14,846 bases of DNA from NCBI GenBank assembly GCA_029934775.1, contig JAOZLO010000026.1, positions 1 through 14,846 of the forward strand, written 5' to 3'. Position 1 is the stretch's first letter; every line of letters begins with the position of its first letter. The DNA comes from Desulfocapsaceae bacterium (GTDB taxonomy: Bacteria; Desulfobacterota; Desulfobulbia; Desulfobulbales; Desulfocapsaceae). A program made the position numbers and the translations under genes. This document shows, piece by piece, positions 7,846-14,761 of this stretch. The notes beneath the pieces are model-generated. The model searched no databases. It saw only the letters and a program-made list of their open reading frames with translations, and had not been told where the DNA came from.

Positions 7846-9591
7846 ATGCATTCTGCTGAGATGAACTCTCTTAAAAAAGAGAAAAAGGGGGGGACAAGAC
7901 CTGCGAGCACATTGCGGCACGATATATTTTTAATCTTGGCAATGTCTTTTTTGGCCTGTTGTGGCCTTATTTATGAATACCTGCTAGCCCATTATGCTGG
8001 CAGAATCCTAGGAGCTGTGGAGAGCAGTATTTATTCCATGATCGGTATTATGATCGTGGCGATGGGCTTTGGCGCATTTTTGGCAAAATGGATAAAATGT
8101 CCCTATAATGGATTTGTCTGGCTTGAGTTGGGAATTGCTCTGGTTGGTTCATGCTCGATTTTGATTATGGCTGTGATGATGGCAGTCACATACACGTTGC
8201 CCCAGTGGCTGCAATCTATCTATGGTTTACCCAGCTCAATAACCACAAGTGGCGGTTTTATTGAAAGCGTCAAGGTTCTCTCTTTTTATACCCCCTTTAT
8301 AATTGGTTTTTTCCTTGGCTTGATGATAGGTATGGAAATCCCGTTGATTGCGAGGGTTCGCGAGCATGTACATGGGCAGCATCTGACCCACAACACAGGC
8401 ACTATTTATGGGGCAGATTATATTGGCGCTGGAATTGGAGCGGCAATCTGGGTAATATTTTGCCTGCGCCATCCAATTATACTTACAGCGATTACCACCG
8501 CATCTGTTAACCTGACTGTGGGACTACTTTTTTTATGGCGCTATCGGTCCCAATTCTTGAAACCCTTAAAACTCTGGCTTGGCCATTTTGTTCTGGTGGG
8601 GATCGTGATCACCCTTGGGATATACGGGACGGGGTGGATTGAGAAACTAAATTATGCACTGTTTCAGGATAAACCTATTTACAGCAAACAAACATCCTAT
8701 CAAAATATTACCCTTACTGAACGTTATCTGGGCCAGGGACTACCCCAGGTTTATAGTCTTTATTTGAATGGCCGACTACAATTCTCCAGCTCAGATGAGA
8801 GGATTTATCATAGCCTGTTAACCTATCCACCTCTGTTGGTTTCCGCCCGTCACGATTCTATTTTGGTAATTGGCGGGGGAGATGGTCTGGCACTACGAGA
8901 TATCCTGCAATGGCAACCTCAAAAGGTCACCTTAATCGACCTCGATGCTGATATCATTCAATTGTTTAGTGGAAAGGCAACCGATGCAACTGCCAAAATC
9001 AATACAATATTATTGGAGCTAAATGGGAATAGCTTTAACTCACCTAAGGTAGAGGTCATCATAGGAGATGCCTTCATTGAGGTCGAGCACCTGGTCTCTT
9101 CCGGCCGCCATTTCGATACCATCATTGTTGATCTGCCAGACCCAAGCCATCCCGATTTGAATAAACTTTACTCGGATTTTTTCTACTCAAGATTATATTC
9201 CTTGTTAAATGGTGATGGCGCTATCGCCATTCAGTCTACCTCGCCATACCATGCTCGAAATGCGTTTATTTCAATTGGAAAGACACTGGCTTCGGTCAAT
9301 TTTATCACCGAGCAGTACCATGCCAATGTACCAACCTTTGGTGAATGGGGCTGGACAATTGGAACGAAGATGGGTAAATCGGCCAGTCAACGGATTGAAG
9401 ATATTACGGAATTACCTCTTGTTGACCAGTGGATCTCGAAAGCACAACTCAATGCTGCGTTTGTTTTTTCACCTAATTTTTATGCAAAAGAAAAGGAAGT
9501 TGATGTGAATCGACTCGGATCACACCTTCTGTACCAGTATCACAAGAAATCCTGGGGAAAACAGGATGGAGTATTTTTCTCTCACCAGTAA
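7846..9591 (+). CDS. membrane-fused spermidine-synthase-like aminopropyltransferase
   Basis: A 581-residue fusion. Residues about 25-260 form roughly seven membrane helices; residues about 275-500 are a spermidine-synthase-type Rossmann domain. Conserved features of the catalytic domain are visible: SYQNI (284-288), DERIYHS (317-323), the nucleotide loop GGGDG (343-347), an acidic residue D365 at the ribose-binding position, GDAF (407-410), the catalytic-type Asp429 in VDLPDP and YSDFFY (442-447). The active site therefore looks intact. Enzymes of this family transfer the aminopropyl group of decarboxylated AdoMet to putrescine or another amine; the actual acceptor here is unknown. The decarboxylase encoded at the head of the same operon would supply the donor. 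An in-frame TGA at 7837-7839 bounds the start; ATG 7846 is preferred, although its ribosome binding site is weak and ATG 7861 is possible. The fusion places the chemistry at the inner membrane. Confidence 0.9.
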   Translation: MHSAEMNSLKKEKKGGTRPASTLRHDIFLILAMSFLACCGLIYEYLLAHYAGRILGAVESSIYSMIGIMIVAMGFGAFLAKWIKCPYNGFVWLELGIALVGSCSILIMAVMMAVTYTLPQWLQSIYGLPSSITTSGGFIESVKVLSFYTPFIIGFFLGLMIGMEIPLIARVREHVHGQHLTHNTGTIYGADYIGAGIGAAIWVIFCLRHPIILTAITTASVNLTVGLLFLWRYRSQFLKPLKLWLGHFVLVGIVITLGIYGTGWIEKLNYALFQDKPIYSKQTSYQNITLTERYLGQGLPQVYSLYLNGRLQFSSSDERIYHSLLTYPPLLVSARHDSILVIGGGDGLALRDILQWQPQKVTLIDLDADIIQLFSGKATDATAKINTILLELNGNSFNSPKVEVIIGDAFIEVEHLVSSGRHFDTIIVDLPDPSHPDLNKLYSDFFYSRLYSLLNGDGAIAIQSTSPYHARNAFISIGKTLASVNFITEQYHANVPTFGEWGWTIGTKMGKSASQRIEDITELPLVDQWISKAQLNAAFVFSPNFYAKEKEVDVNRLGSHLLYQYHKKSWGKQDGVFFSHQ

Positions 9592-9620
9592 AGAGCACCT
9601 TGAAAAAAGCAAACTAAAAT

Positions 9621-9649
9621 TTGACAAGCGCCATATTATGGCATACATT
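9621..9649 (+). promoter_or_regulatory. sigma-70-type promoter for the DUF2170-PspA operon
   Basis: A perfect -35 TTGACA (9621-9626) and -10 TACATT (9644-9649) are separated by exactly 17 bases. The spacer is almost entirely the first palindromic operator-like repeat. The start codon of the DUF2170 gene is about 45 bases downstream of the expected transcription start. Confidence 0.75.
9626..9642. promoter_or_regulatory. operator-like palindrome, copy 1 (between -35 and -10)
   Basis: The 17-mer AAGCGCCATATTATGGC contains the perfect 13-bp palindrome GCCATA-T-TATGGC (9630-9642). It fills the promoter spacer, so a bound protein would occlude RNA polymerase. The identical 17-mer recurs at 9660-9676. 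The one-base centre makes an RNA hairpin impossible and favours a DNA-binding site. Confidence 0.7.
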
Positions 9650-9659
9650 TGGAGTACTC

Positions 9660-9676
9660 AAGCGCCATATTATGGC
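9660..9676. promoter_or_regulatory. operator-like palindrome, copy 2
   Basis: An exact second copy of the 17-mer at 9626-9642, with the palindrome extended to 15 bp here (CGCCATA-T-TATGGCG, 9663-9677). The two centres (9636 and 9670) are 34 bp apart. It lies just downstream of the probable transcription start and before the ribosome binding site GGGAG (9690-9694), as expected for cooperative repression. Confidence 0.7.
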
Positions 9677-9701
9677 GTGCAACCAGTAAGGGAGTGATAT
9701 A

Positions 9702-10109
9702 ATGATAGCAAATCTGGATGATCTGGTTTTTAGGCTGAATAACCATACCACAGATGAAGGAACCCGCTTTGATGCGGTGTTGAGCGAAAATGGTATAATA
9801 GAAGTTGTCTGTTCAAATGTTAGTGAGTTCCAAATAAATATTGCAAGCACTGAGACTCAGCTACTTTCAGTCACACCACTTTTTTTGAAATCTGAAGTTA
9901 AACCAGGGGGTGAAGCGGAGCTCAACGAGCTCTTGCTGCAGTTGAGCCCGGCAGTACCACTAAGCTCCATCGGGTTGCAGGGTAATACCTATATTCTGTT
10001 TGGTGCAATGCCTCTTGAAACCAGCTTTGAAAACATTGTGCATGAACTAGAGGTACAGGCTGAGAACACGGTCGAAGTACTTGATGCGATAGAACCACTG
10101 TTAGTTTAA
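9702..10109 (+). CDS. DUF2170 (YjfI-like) protein
   Basis: A 135-residue soluble acidic protein. The C-terminal half carries the recognisable DUF2170 pattern: a Leu-Ser-rich segment with PLSSIGLQG (about 84-92), YILFGAMPLETSFENIVHELE (about 95-115) and an AENTVEVLDAI ending. In E. coli the family member YjfI is encoded directly upstream of the PspA homologue YjfJ, the same order as here. Molecular function is not known; a role as partner or regulator of the PspA-like protein is a reasonable inference. GGGAG (9690-9694) lies seven bases before the ATG. It is the first gene after the promoter with the paired operators and is followed 15 bases later by the PspA gene. Confidence 0.85.
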   Translation: MIANLDDLVFRLNNHTTDEGTRFDAVLSENGIIEVVCSNVSEFQINIASTETQLLSVTPLFLKSEVKPGGEAELNELLLQLSPAVPLSSIGLQGNTYILFGAMPLETSFENIVHELEVQAENTVEVLDAIEPLLV

Positions 10110-10124
10110 CCGGAGGAATATAGT

Positions 10125-10820
10125 ATGGGGATTTTAAGTAATATTGTTAAAGCGATTAAAGGTGGTGCGAATGAAATGGGTGAATCGATCGTTGAAACTC
10201 AAGCCGTTCGCATTTATGAACAAGAAATTCGCGAAGCAGAGGAGGCCATAGAGAAGGCTAAAAAGAGCCTGACTGGCCTTAAGGCAACTGAAATTGCCTT
10301 AAAACGAAAGCTCAATGGATATGAAGCAGATATTACAGATTATGAAGGCAAGGCGTTACAGGCGCTTGAAAGTGGGCAGGAAGCATTGGCCGTAGAAGTA
10401 GCTGAGCATATCGCCGAATTGGAGACTGAGAGAGACGAAACCAGCACTGAGTATAACCGCCTGAAAGAGGAAGTGAATGGTATTAACAGAATGATAAAAA
10501 AGCGTGATAAAACCATTCAAAAAAACAAGCGAGAACTGGAAAAGGTGAAAACTGTACAGGAGTTGCAAAAAGCAACCTCTAGTATAAGCTCTAATATAGC
10601 CGCAACTAATTCAACTGAACACCGTGTTTCAAAAGCGTTGGATCGTGTGAAAGCTAAACAGGCACGTTACAAGGATGAAATGGAAGCTGGTGACTGGATG
10701 GCAGAAGAAAACGGTACCAGCACTATTAATTCCAAATTAGCAGCTGGCGGAATCGGTAAAAGCAGCCAGACAGGAAACAGTGTATTAGAACGTCTTAAAG
10801 CGAAACAGGCAAAAGGGTAA
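10125..10820 (+). CDS. PspA/IM30 family protein (YjfJ-like)
   Basis: A 231-residue protein that is almost all helical. The N-terminal MGILSNIVKAIKGGANEMGE is an amphipathic membrane-binding helix. Long coiled coils follow (about 30-150), rich in Glu/Lys/Ala, then an Asn/Ser-rich linker and shorter terminal helices ending SVLERLKAKQAKG. Family members (PspA, Vipp1/IM30) are bacterial ESCRT-III-like proteins that polymerise on the inner membrane and protect or remodel it under stress. The order DUF2170-PspA and lack of PspF or PspBC neighbours mark it as the YjfJ-type branch rather than the classical phage-shock PspA. GGAGG is eight bases before the ATG, a strong site. The gene follows DUF2170 by 15 bases. 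Confidence 0.92.
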   Translation: MGILSNIVKAIKGGANEMGESIVETQAVRIYEQEIREAEEAIEKAKKSLTGLKATEIALKRKLNGYEADITDYEGKALQALESGQEALAVEVAEHIAELETERDETSTEYNRLKEEVNGINRMIKKRDKTIQKNKRELEKVKTVQELQKATSSISSNIAATNSTEHRVSKALDRVKAKQARYKDEMEAGDWMAEENGTSTINSKLAAGGIGKSSQTGNSVLERLKAKQAKG

Positions 10821-10828
10821 TTTTACAA

Positions 10829-10876
10829 AAGGGCTTTCTGCTTTCAAGGCAAACGAGACTCTCGGGGAAAGCCCTT
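10829..10876 (+). terminator. intercistronic hairpin after the PspA gene
   Basis: A perfect 10-bp stem AAGGGCTTTC (10829-10838) / GAAAGCCCTT (10867-10876) closes a 28-nt loop that itself holds a small hairpin (CGAG-ACT-CTCG). It begins nine bases after the PspA stop. Only a broken pyrimidine run (CTTGT) follows, so it is more likely a partial terminator or an mRNA-stabilising structure that lowers expression of the two downstream genes than a full stop. Confidence 0.5.
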
Positions 10877-10939
10877 CTTGTATGACTGTGATGTGTCCTG
10901 GTTTAACCACTGCTTCTATTGTAATTGCGTGAGATATCT

Positions 10940-11572
10940 ATGTTTAAATCACTATTTAGTAAAAACAAAACAACCCCTGTTCGCAAACTTGAGAGTGCAC
11001 AGGATCTGCAAGTTGGCGATATAATTAAATTCAAACCCCGTTCTATTTTACCGCCACAAGTTCAGGGCAAGCAGTTTGAAGTAACTGGAGTTGGAACGTA
11101 TCAATATCAGCAGCAGGTAAGCAAAGAATTACAGCTTCGTGATGAAACTGATCAAATTATCTTTCTTGCCATTGAAGAGGAAGACGGTAAACTCGAATTA
11201 GCATTGTCATTAAAGATTTCACGCCAAAATGTATTACGTCTTTTTGATGAAGATCAGTTCTCTGAACTTTGGCAGGAGGAGTATCCTACACTTCAGGTTC
11301 AAACGGTATTGCCAGAACTAGAGGGGTGGGTTTCAGATAACTACCGTCAGAAGGAAAAAATGGCTGAAGCGTATTATTATGACCATGATTGCAGTCAGAA
11401 GCCGCCAAGTCAATTCGCGGATGATGATGGTGATGAATTGCGGTATCATGAGTGCACAGCCGAAGATGAAAGTTACGGTTTGTCGGTTGAGATTTGGGCG
11501 GATGGTAGTACAGATGTGTCGTTGGTAGTGTACACTCCGATTGATATGATTGAGGACTTTTGGCCAATGTAG
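10940..11572 (+). CDS. DUF4178-like protein in the YjfK position
   Basis: A 210-residue soluble acidic protein without signal peptide or membrane helices. Residues about 17-85 look beta-rich and resemble DUF4178: LQVGDIIKF, then QFEVTGVGTYQY and KELQLRDETDQIIFLAIEEEDG. The C-terminal part has a Tyr/Asp-rich stretch (about 140-165, YYYDHD and FADDDGDE) and a beta segment ending in IDMIEDFWPM. In E. coli the third gene of the analogous locus encodes YjfK (DUF2491); I cannot decide between the two families by eye. ATG 10940 is chosen over the in-frame TTG at 10925 because MFKSLF is a natural start and GTGAG lies six bases upstream. The gene is separated from PspA by a 119-base spacer with a hairpin and is followed after four bases by the next gene. 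Confidence 0.7.
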   Translation: MFKSLFSKNKTTPVRKLESAQDLQVGDIIKFKPRSILPPQVQGKQFEVTGVGTYQYQQQVSKELQLRDETDQIIFLAIEEEDGKLELALSLKISRQNVLRLFDEDQFSELWQEEYPTLQVQTVLPELEGWVSDNYRQKEKMAEAYYYDHDCSQKPPSQFADDDGDELRYHECTAEDESYGLSVEIWADGSTDVSLVVYTPIDMIEDFWPM

Positions 11573-11576
11573 AAGT

Positions 11577-11969
11577 ATGAATAAAAAATCCAATACGGCC
11601 ATGTCCGAAATTAAGAGCAATAGCAACTGGCAGAAAGAGCGAGCGACCCTCAAGAAGCTGCAGATCCATTTTGAGTTTCAGCAGGAAATTATGAAGGAAA
11701 TTCGCTACGATGCTGCTGATGCCAGGCTCAATCCCAGTGACATTGTACGGAAGATTTTGGATTTGAGTTACTCTAAAGTTCAACGTCCACGATTAGGTCT
11801 CTCTTTCAGTCAGGATGAACTGAAGCAGCTTGCACATCGTTATGGGCTGGATTGTCTGGACGAAACGCAGATTAAGCAGCGTGTAATGGCAGAGGTTAAT
11901 GCTGTTTATCAGGAAGAAATCGTTGACAATACAACGAAAGAAGATGCTGATGCTTTGTCCGCTGATTAG
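11577..11969 (+). CDS. small possible ribbon-helix-helix protein
   Basis: A 130-residue charged soluble protein starting four bases after the previous stop, so translationally coupled; ATG 11601 is an alternative start. The core has a helix with LKKLQIHFEFQQEIMKEIR, then a segment NPSDIVRKILDL that resembles the second helix and turn of ribbon-helix-helix proteins. It is followed by QRPRLGLSFSQDEL, a possible beta-strand and second helical unit (LAHRYGLD, then IKQRVMAEV). I recognise similar small proteins only loosely as companions of PspA-type operons. If it binds DNA, the paired palindromes in front of the DUF2170 gene would be the natural target. The assignment is tentative; no catalytic motif is present. 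Confidence 0.65.
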   Translation: MNKKSNTAMSEIKSNSNWQKERATLKKLQIHFEFQQEIMKEIRYDAADARLNPSDIVRKILDLSYSKVQRPRLGLSFSQDELKQLAHRYGLDCLDETQIKQRVMAEVNAVYQEEIVDNTTKEDADALSAD

Positions 11970-12334
11970 ATGAAATGCCTTTGTTGGGGTGCAGCCATTG
12001 AATTAAACAAGTCATTTAAACAAGAATCTCAATGCTCCCTGCCGTATCAAACGATTGATAACCAATTAATTCTTTGAATTTCAATACTGCCAATGAAGTT
12101 ATTAATTTCCGAACGATTGATTAAATTTTGATATGGAATTCCTGTCTCTTCAGCAAGATGTTTCACATATTCGATAACAGCCGCACCATCCAAGGTACAA
12201 AATGCATAAAAACATATTCTAATTATCTGCTCAGTAAGTACTCTTGTTCTCATCACAACTTATAAATTCAGTCCCCCTTTATTCAAGCTGAAATGATGAC
12301 CAGCTGAAAATTGTCGAAAGAGAAATCTATACAC
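11970..12334. other. spacer before the MFS gene
   Basis: It holds only the minus-strand antitoxin remnant described separately. No terminator with a T-run is evident after the preceding operon and no strong promoter is visible for the MFS gene. Confidence 0.5.
12047..12256 (-). pseudogene. remnant of a CopG/BrnA-type antitoxin
   Basis: A 69-codon frame (GTG at 12256, ATG at 12253) whose middle reads LDGAAVIEYVKHLAEETGIPYQNLIN. This closely resembles the DNA-binding helix region of CopG/BrnA-type antitoxins, where the usual continuation is a LYLRDC-like motif. Here the frame departs after LIN into unrelated sequence, and a neighbouring frame carries another protein-like run to about 12010, consistent with a frameshift. 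The N-terminus is also atypical and there is no convincing ribosome binding site. No partner toxin is adjacent. Best read as a broken orphan antitoxin. Confidence 0.45.
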
Positions 12335-13573
12335 ATGAATGAGCTACAGACATCTAAAAATTCTTACAGGTACGTTATCGGTGCTGTGTGTTTCGGTATT
12401 CAGGCGGTCGGTATCGGCATATTTGTTTCATACGGTATCTTTTTCAATTCGTTGCATGAAGAATTCGGCTGGTCACGAGCAACCATCTCCGGGGCATCTT
12501 CCCTGGCATTTTTTCTCATGGGGTTTCTTGCCATATTTGTAGGGCGATTAAATGATAAAGTGGGCCCCAGGAAGGTGATGATTGTCACCAGCTGTTTTGT
12601 CGGGATCGGCTTTCTCTTGATGTCCACACTTCAAACAACATGGCAACTCTATTTATTTTATGGGATTGCTGCCGGTATCGGATTCAGCTCTATCGACGTT
12701 ATCTCTTTATCCACCACTACGCGCTGGTTTGTCAGAAACAGGGGAATGGTAACAGGGATAGTAAAGGTTGGAACAGGTGCCGGACAACTGATTACTCCCA
12801 TAGCAGCCAGTCTTTTGATCTCGAACTATGGATGGCGAACGGCTTATGTAATAATTGGAATAACCGGTATGGTACTGCTTGGTCTGCTTGGTCAGTTTTT
12901 ACGACGTGACCCCGGCCAAATGGCACAGTCATCGCCGGCAAGAAAAGATACGCCGATGACAGACTCTGATGATGAAAGCAAGAACCTCTCCTTTAGCCAG
13001 GCAATCCATACCACGCAGTTCTGGATACTCTGTATTGTGAATTTCTCGGTAGTTTTCTGCCTGCTCATCATCTTAGTGCATATTGTACCTTTTGCCCGGG
13101 ATTTGAATATTTCGAGTGGTAAAGCTGCGGGTGTCCTTTCCACCATCGGAGGTGTCAGTATGGTGGGCAGGTTCACAACGGGTTTATTCATTGACCGTTT
13201 TAATAGTCGAAAAGCGACAATTTTCTGCTTTATCCTCTTGATAGCAACACTCTTATGGCTGCAAATCACTGACAACCTCTGGATGATCTACATTTTTGCT
13301 GCATTTTATGGTTTTGCCCACGGTGGCTTCTTCACCGCTATTTCACCCATCGTTGCTGAATATTTTGGAATCCGGTCCCATGGGGTTCTTTTCGGCATGA
13401 TTGTGTTCAGTGGTTGCTTTGGGGGATCTGTCGGGCCAATTCTGGCGGGCTATATTTTTGACACTACCGGGGGATACAGCGCAGCCATCTGGATCAGCAC
13501 CTTGGTTGCCTTAACCGGCCTGGGATTCATAGTTGCTCTCAAGCCTGTCAAAAATACAATACCCGCGGACTGA
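12335..13573 (+). CDS. MFS transporter, monocarboxylate/oxalate-formate antiporter-like
   Basis: A 412-residue protein with about 12 membrane helices in two six-helix halves. The loop between helices 2 and 3 has the MFS signature GRLNDKVGPRK, repeated in weaker form between helices 8 and 9 as GLFIDRFNSRK. The central cytoplasmic loop (about 195-225) is polar and acidic. The N-terminal helix pattern (YGIFFNSLHEEFGWSRATISG) is characteristic of the monocarboxylate porter / oxalate-formate antiporter branch. Family members move organic anions by proton symport or anion exchange; the substrate here cannot be read from sequence. ATG 12335 is preferred to the in-frame TTG at 12311; AAGAGAA lies about 12 bases upstream. 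It converges on ornithine carbamoyltransferase with only six bases between the stops. Confidence 0.9.
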   Translation: MNELQTSKNSYRYVIGAVCFGIQAVGIGIFVSYGIFFNSLHEEFGWSRATISGASSLAFFLMGFLAIFVGRLNDKVGPRKVMIVTSCFVGIGFLLMSTLQTTWQLYLFYGIAAGIGFSSIDVISLSTTTRWFVRNRGMVTGIVKVGTGAGQLITPIAASLLISNYGWRTAYVIIGITGMVLLGLLGQFLRRDPGQMAQSSPARKDTPMTDSDDESKNLSFSQAIHTTQFWILCIVNFSVVFCLLIILVHIVPFARDLNISSGKAAGVLSTIGGVSMVGRFTTGLFIDRFNSRKATIFCFILLIATLLWLQITDNLWMIYIFAAFYGFAHGGFFTAISPIVAEYFGIRSHGVLFGMIVFSGCFGGSVGPILAGYIFDTTGGYSAAIWISTLVALTGLGFIVALKPVKNTIPAD

Positions 13574-13579
13574 TCTTCC

Positions 13580-14584
13580 CTATACTGACCCCAGTGTTGC
13601 AACCATAACCGCCTTGATAGTGTGCATCCTGTTTTCTGCCTCGTCAAAAACAATCGATGCGCTCGATTGAAAGACTTCATCGGTTACTTCCAGCCCATCC
13701 AGACCATATTTTTGAAAAATATCTTCACCTACTCTTGTTTCCCTGTCATGAAAAGCGGGCAGGCAATGCATAAATTTAACATTTTTATTACCTGTCAAAT
13801 CCATTACCTTCTGGTTCACTTGGTAAGGAGTCAATAATTTAATCCTTTCATCCCAGGCTTCTTTTGCCTCTCCCATGGACACCCAGACATCTGTATAGAT
13901 GAAATCCACACCCTCGACTGCTTCCTCGATATTCTCAGTCAGTGTGATTGTTGCACCTGTTCCTTTTGCAATTTTCAGACACTCTTCAACAAGTGGTTCT
14001 TCCGGAAAACATTTCTCCGGTGCTGCAGCTCTGAAGTCCATCCCCATTTTTGCGGCCCCAACCATAAGAGAATTTCCCATATTGTTCCTGGCATCTCCCA
14101 TGTAACAGAAGGATATTTCACTGAGCGGTTTATCTGAAAACTCAATCATTGTTAAAAAGTCCGCAAGAATCTGCGTTGGATGATACTCGTCCGTCAGACC
14201 GTTCCACACAGGTACACCTGCATACTTCCCTAATTGTTCTACAATTTCCTGGCCAAACCCACGGTATTGTATTCCATCGTACATTCTGCCCAGTACCAGG
14301 GCCGTATCTTTCATCGATTCTTTATGCCCGATCTGTGATCCGGATGGTCCAAGATACGTAACATGAGCACCCTGATCATAGGCCGCTACTTCAAATGCAC
14401 ACCTCGTACGGGTGGAGGACTTTTCAAAAATCAAAGCGATGTTTTTCCCCATCAGGTGTGGTTTTTCCTGCCCAGATTTTTTTGCTTTTTTTAAATCAAT
14501 GGAAAGATCCAGTAAAAACGTAATCTCCTCCTATGTAAAATCTAACAATTTTAAAAAATTTCGATTTGTTAAATTAAAATCCAC
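13580..14584 (-). CDS. argF: ornithine carbamoyltransferase with an in-frame TAG at codon 18
   Basis: Catalyses carbamoyl phosphate plus ornithine to citrulline in arginine synthesis. The conserved motifs are intact: STRTR (57-61, carbamoyl phosphate), HPTQ (135-138), D232 and the SMG loop (237-239) for ornithine, and HCLP (273-276) with the catalytic-type Cys. It closely resembles the E. coli enzyme over the whole length and has the same 334-codon size. The natural start is GTG at 14584 with AGGAG (14591-14595) six bases upstream, giving [17 protein letters not shown], the standard N-terminus. The next codon is TAG (14533-14531), where relatives commonly have Pro or Lys (DFTPEEI, DFTKEEI). 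The frame then continues correctly with [15 protein letters not shown]. Starting instead at ATG 14452 would remove the first 44 residues including the N-terminal helix and has no ribosome binding site. Product depends on TAG being decoded, or the gene is a recent pseudogene or sequence error. The gene's own terminal stop is also TAG. Confidence 0.88.
14531..14533 (-). other. internal amber codon in argF
   Basis: TAG in frame with both the GTG start (17 codons before) and the conserved body of the enzyme. It overlaps a perfect Shine-Dalgarno-like AGGAGG (14532-14527). Only rare start codons follow at usable distance in frame (ATT 14524, ACG 14521), so internal re-initiation is unlikely but not excluded. 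Confidence 0.85.
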
Positions 14585-14663
14585 GCTCTTCTCCTGTTTA
14601 AATATATCATTTACTGACACCTCAAAACCCCAAAGCCACTTTCTCTCACTGTAGAGAGCACAA

Positions 14664-14702
14664 GGGCCACAGAGAAAAGAATTTTTTCCTTCTCTGTGGC
14701 CC
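14664..14702. repeat. long perfect inverted repeat in the arg spacer
   Basis: A 13-bp perfect stem GGGCCACAGAGAA (14664-14676) / TTCTCTGTGGCCC (14690-14702) with a 13-nt loop. On neither strand is it followed by a T-run, so it is not a standard terminator. The CTCTGTGG-type wording resembles repeats found scattered in spacers of environmental bacteria. Confidence 0.65.
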
Positions 14703-14714
14703 CGTTAAATTTCT

Positions 14715-14748
14715 CGAAGTCTACGCTTATCCGAAGTCTACGCTTATC
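14715..14748. repeat. tandem duplication of a 17-mer
   Basis: CGAAGTCTACGCTTATC occurs twice head to tail (14715-14731 and 14732-14748) without a mismatch. Non-coding; likely slippage or part of a small repeat array. Confidence 0.8.
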
Positions 14749-14761
14749 TCTTGTATATCGT

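Noticed and set aside
9667..9675. Resemblance of the palindrome core to a eukaryotic CArG box
   Set aside because: Chance similarity of a short AT-centred palindrome; the setting is a bacterial sigma-70 promoter.
10925..10939. TTG start for the DUF4178-like gene
   Set aside because: ATG 10940 gives the natural MFKSLF start with GTGAG at proper distance.
11286..11783. A 165-codon minus-strand open frame
   Set aside because: It lies fully opposite the DUF4178-like and RHH-like genes, is His/Ser/Pro-rich in a way typical of antisense frames, and has no ribosome binding site.
12311..12334. TTG start for the MFS transporter
   Set aside because: No ribosome binding site in front; ATG 12335 begins just before the first membrane helix as expected.
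14664..14748. CRISPR or rho-independent terminator
   Set aside because: The tandem 17-mer has no spacer between copies, and the strong hairpin is not followed by a T-run on either strand.
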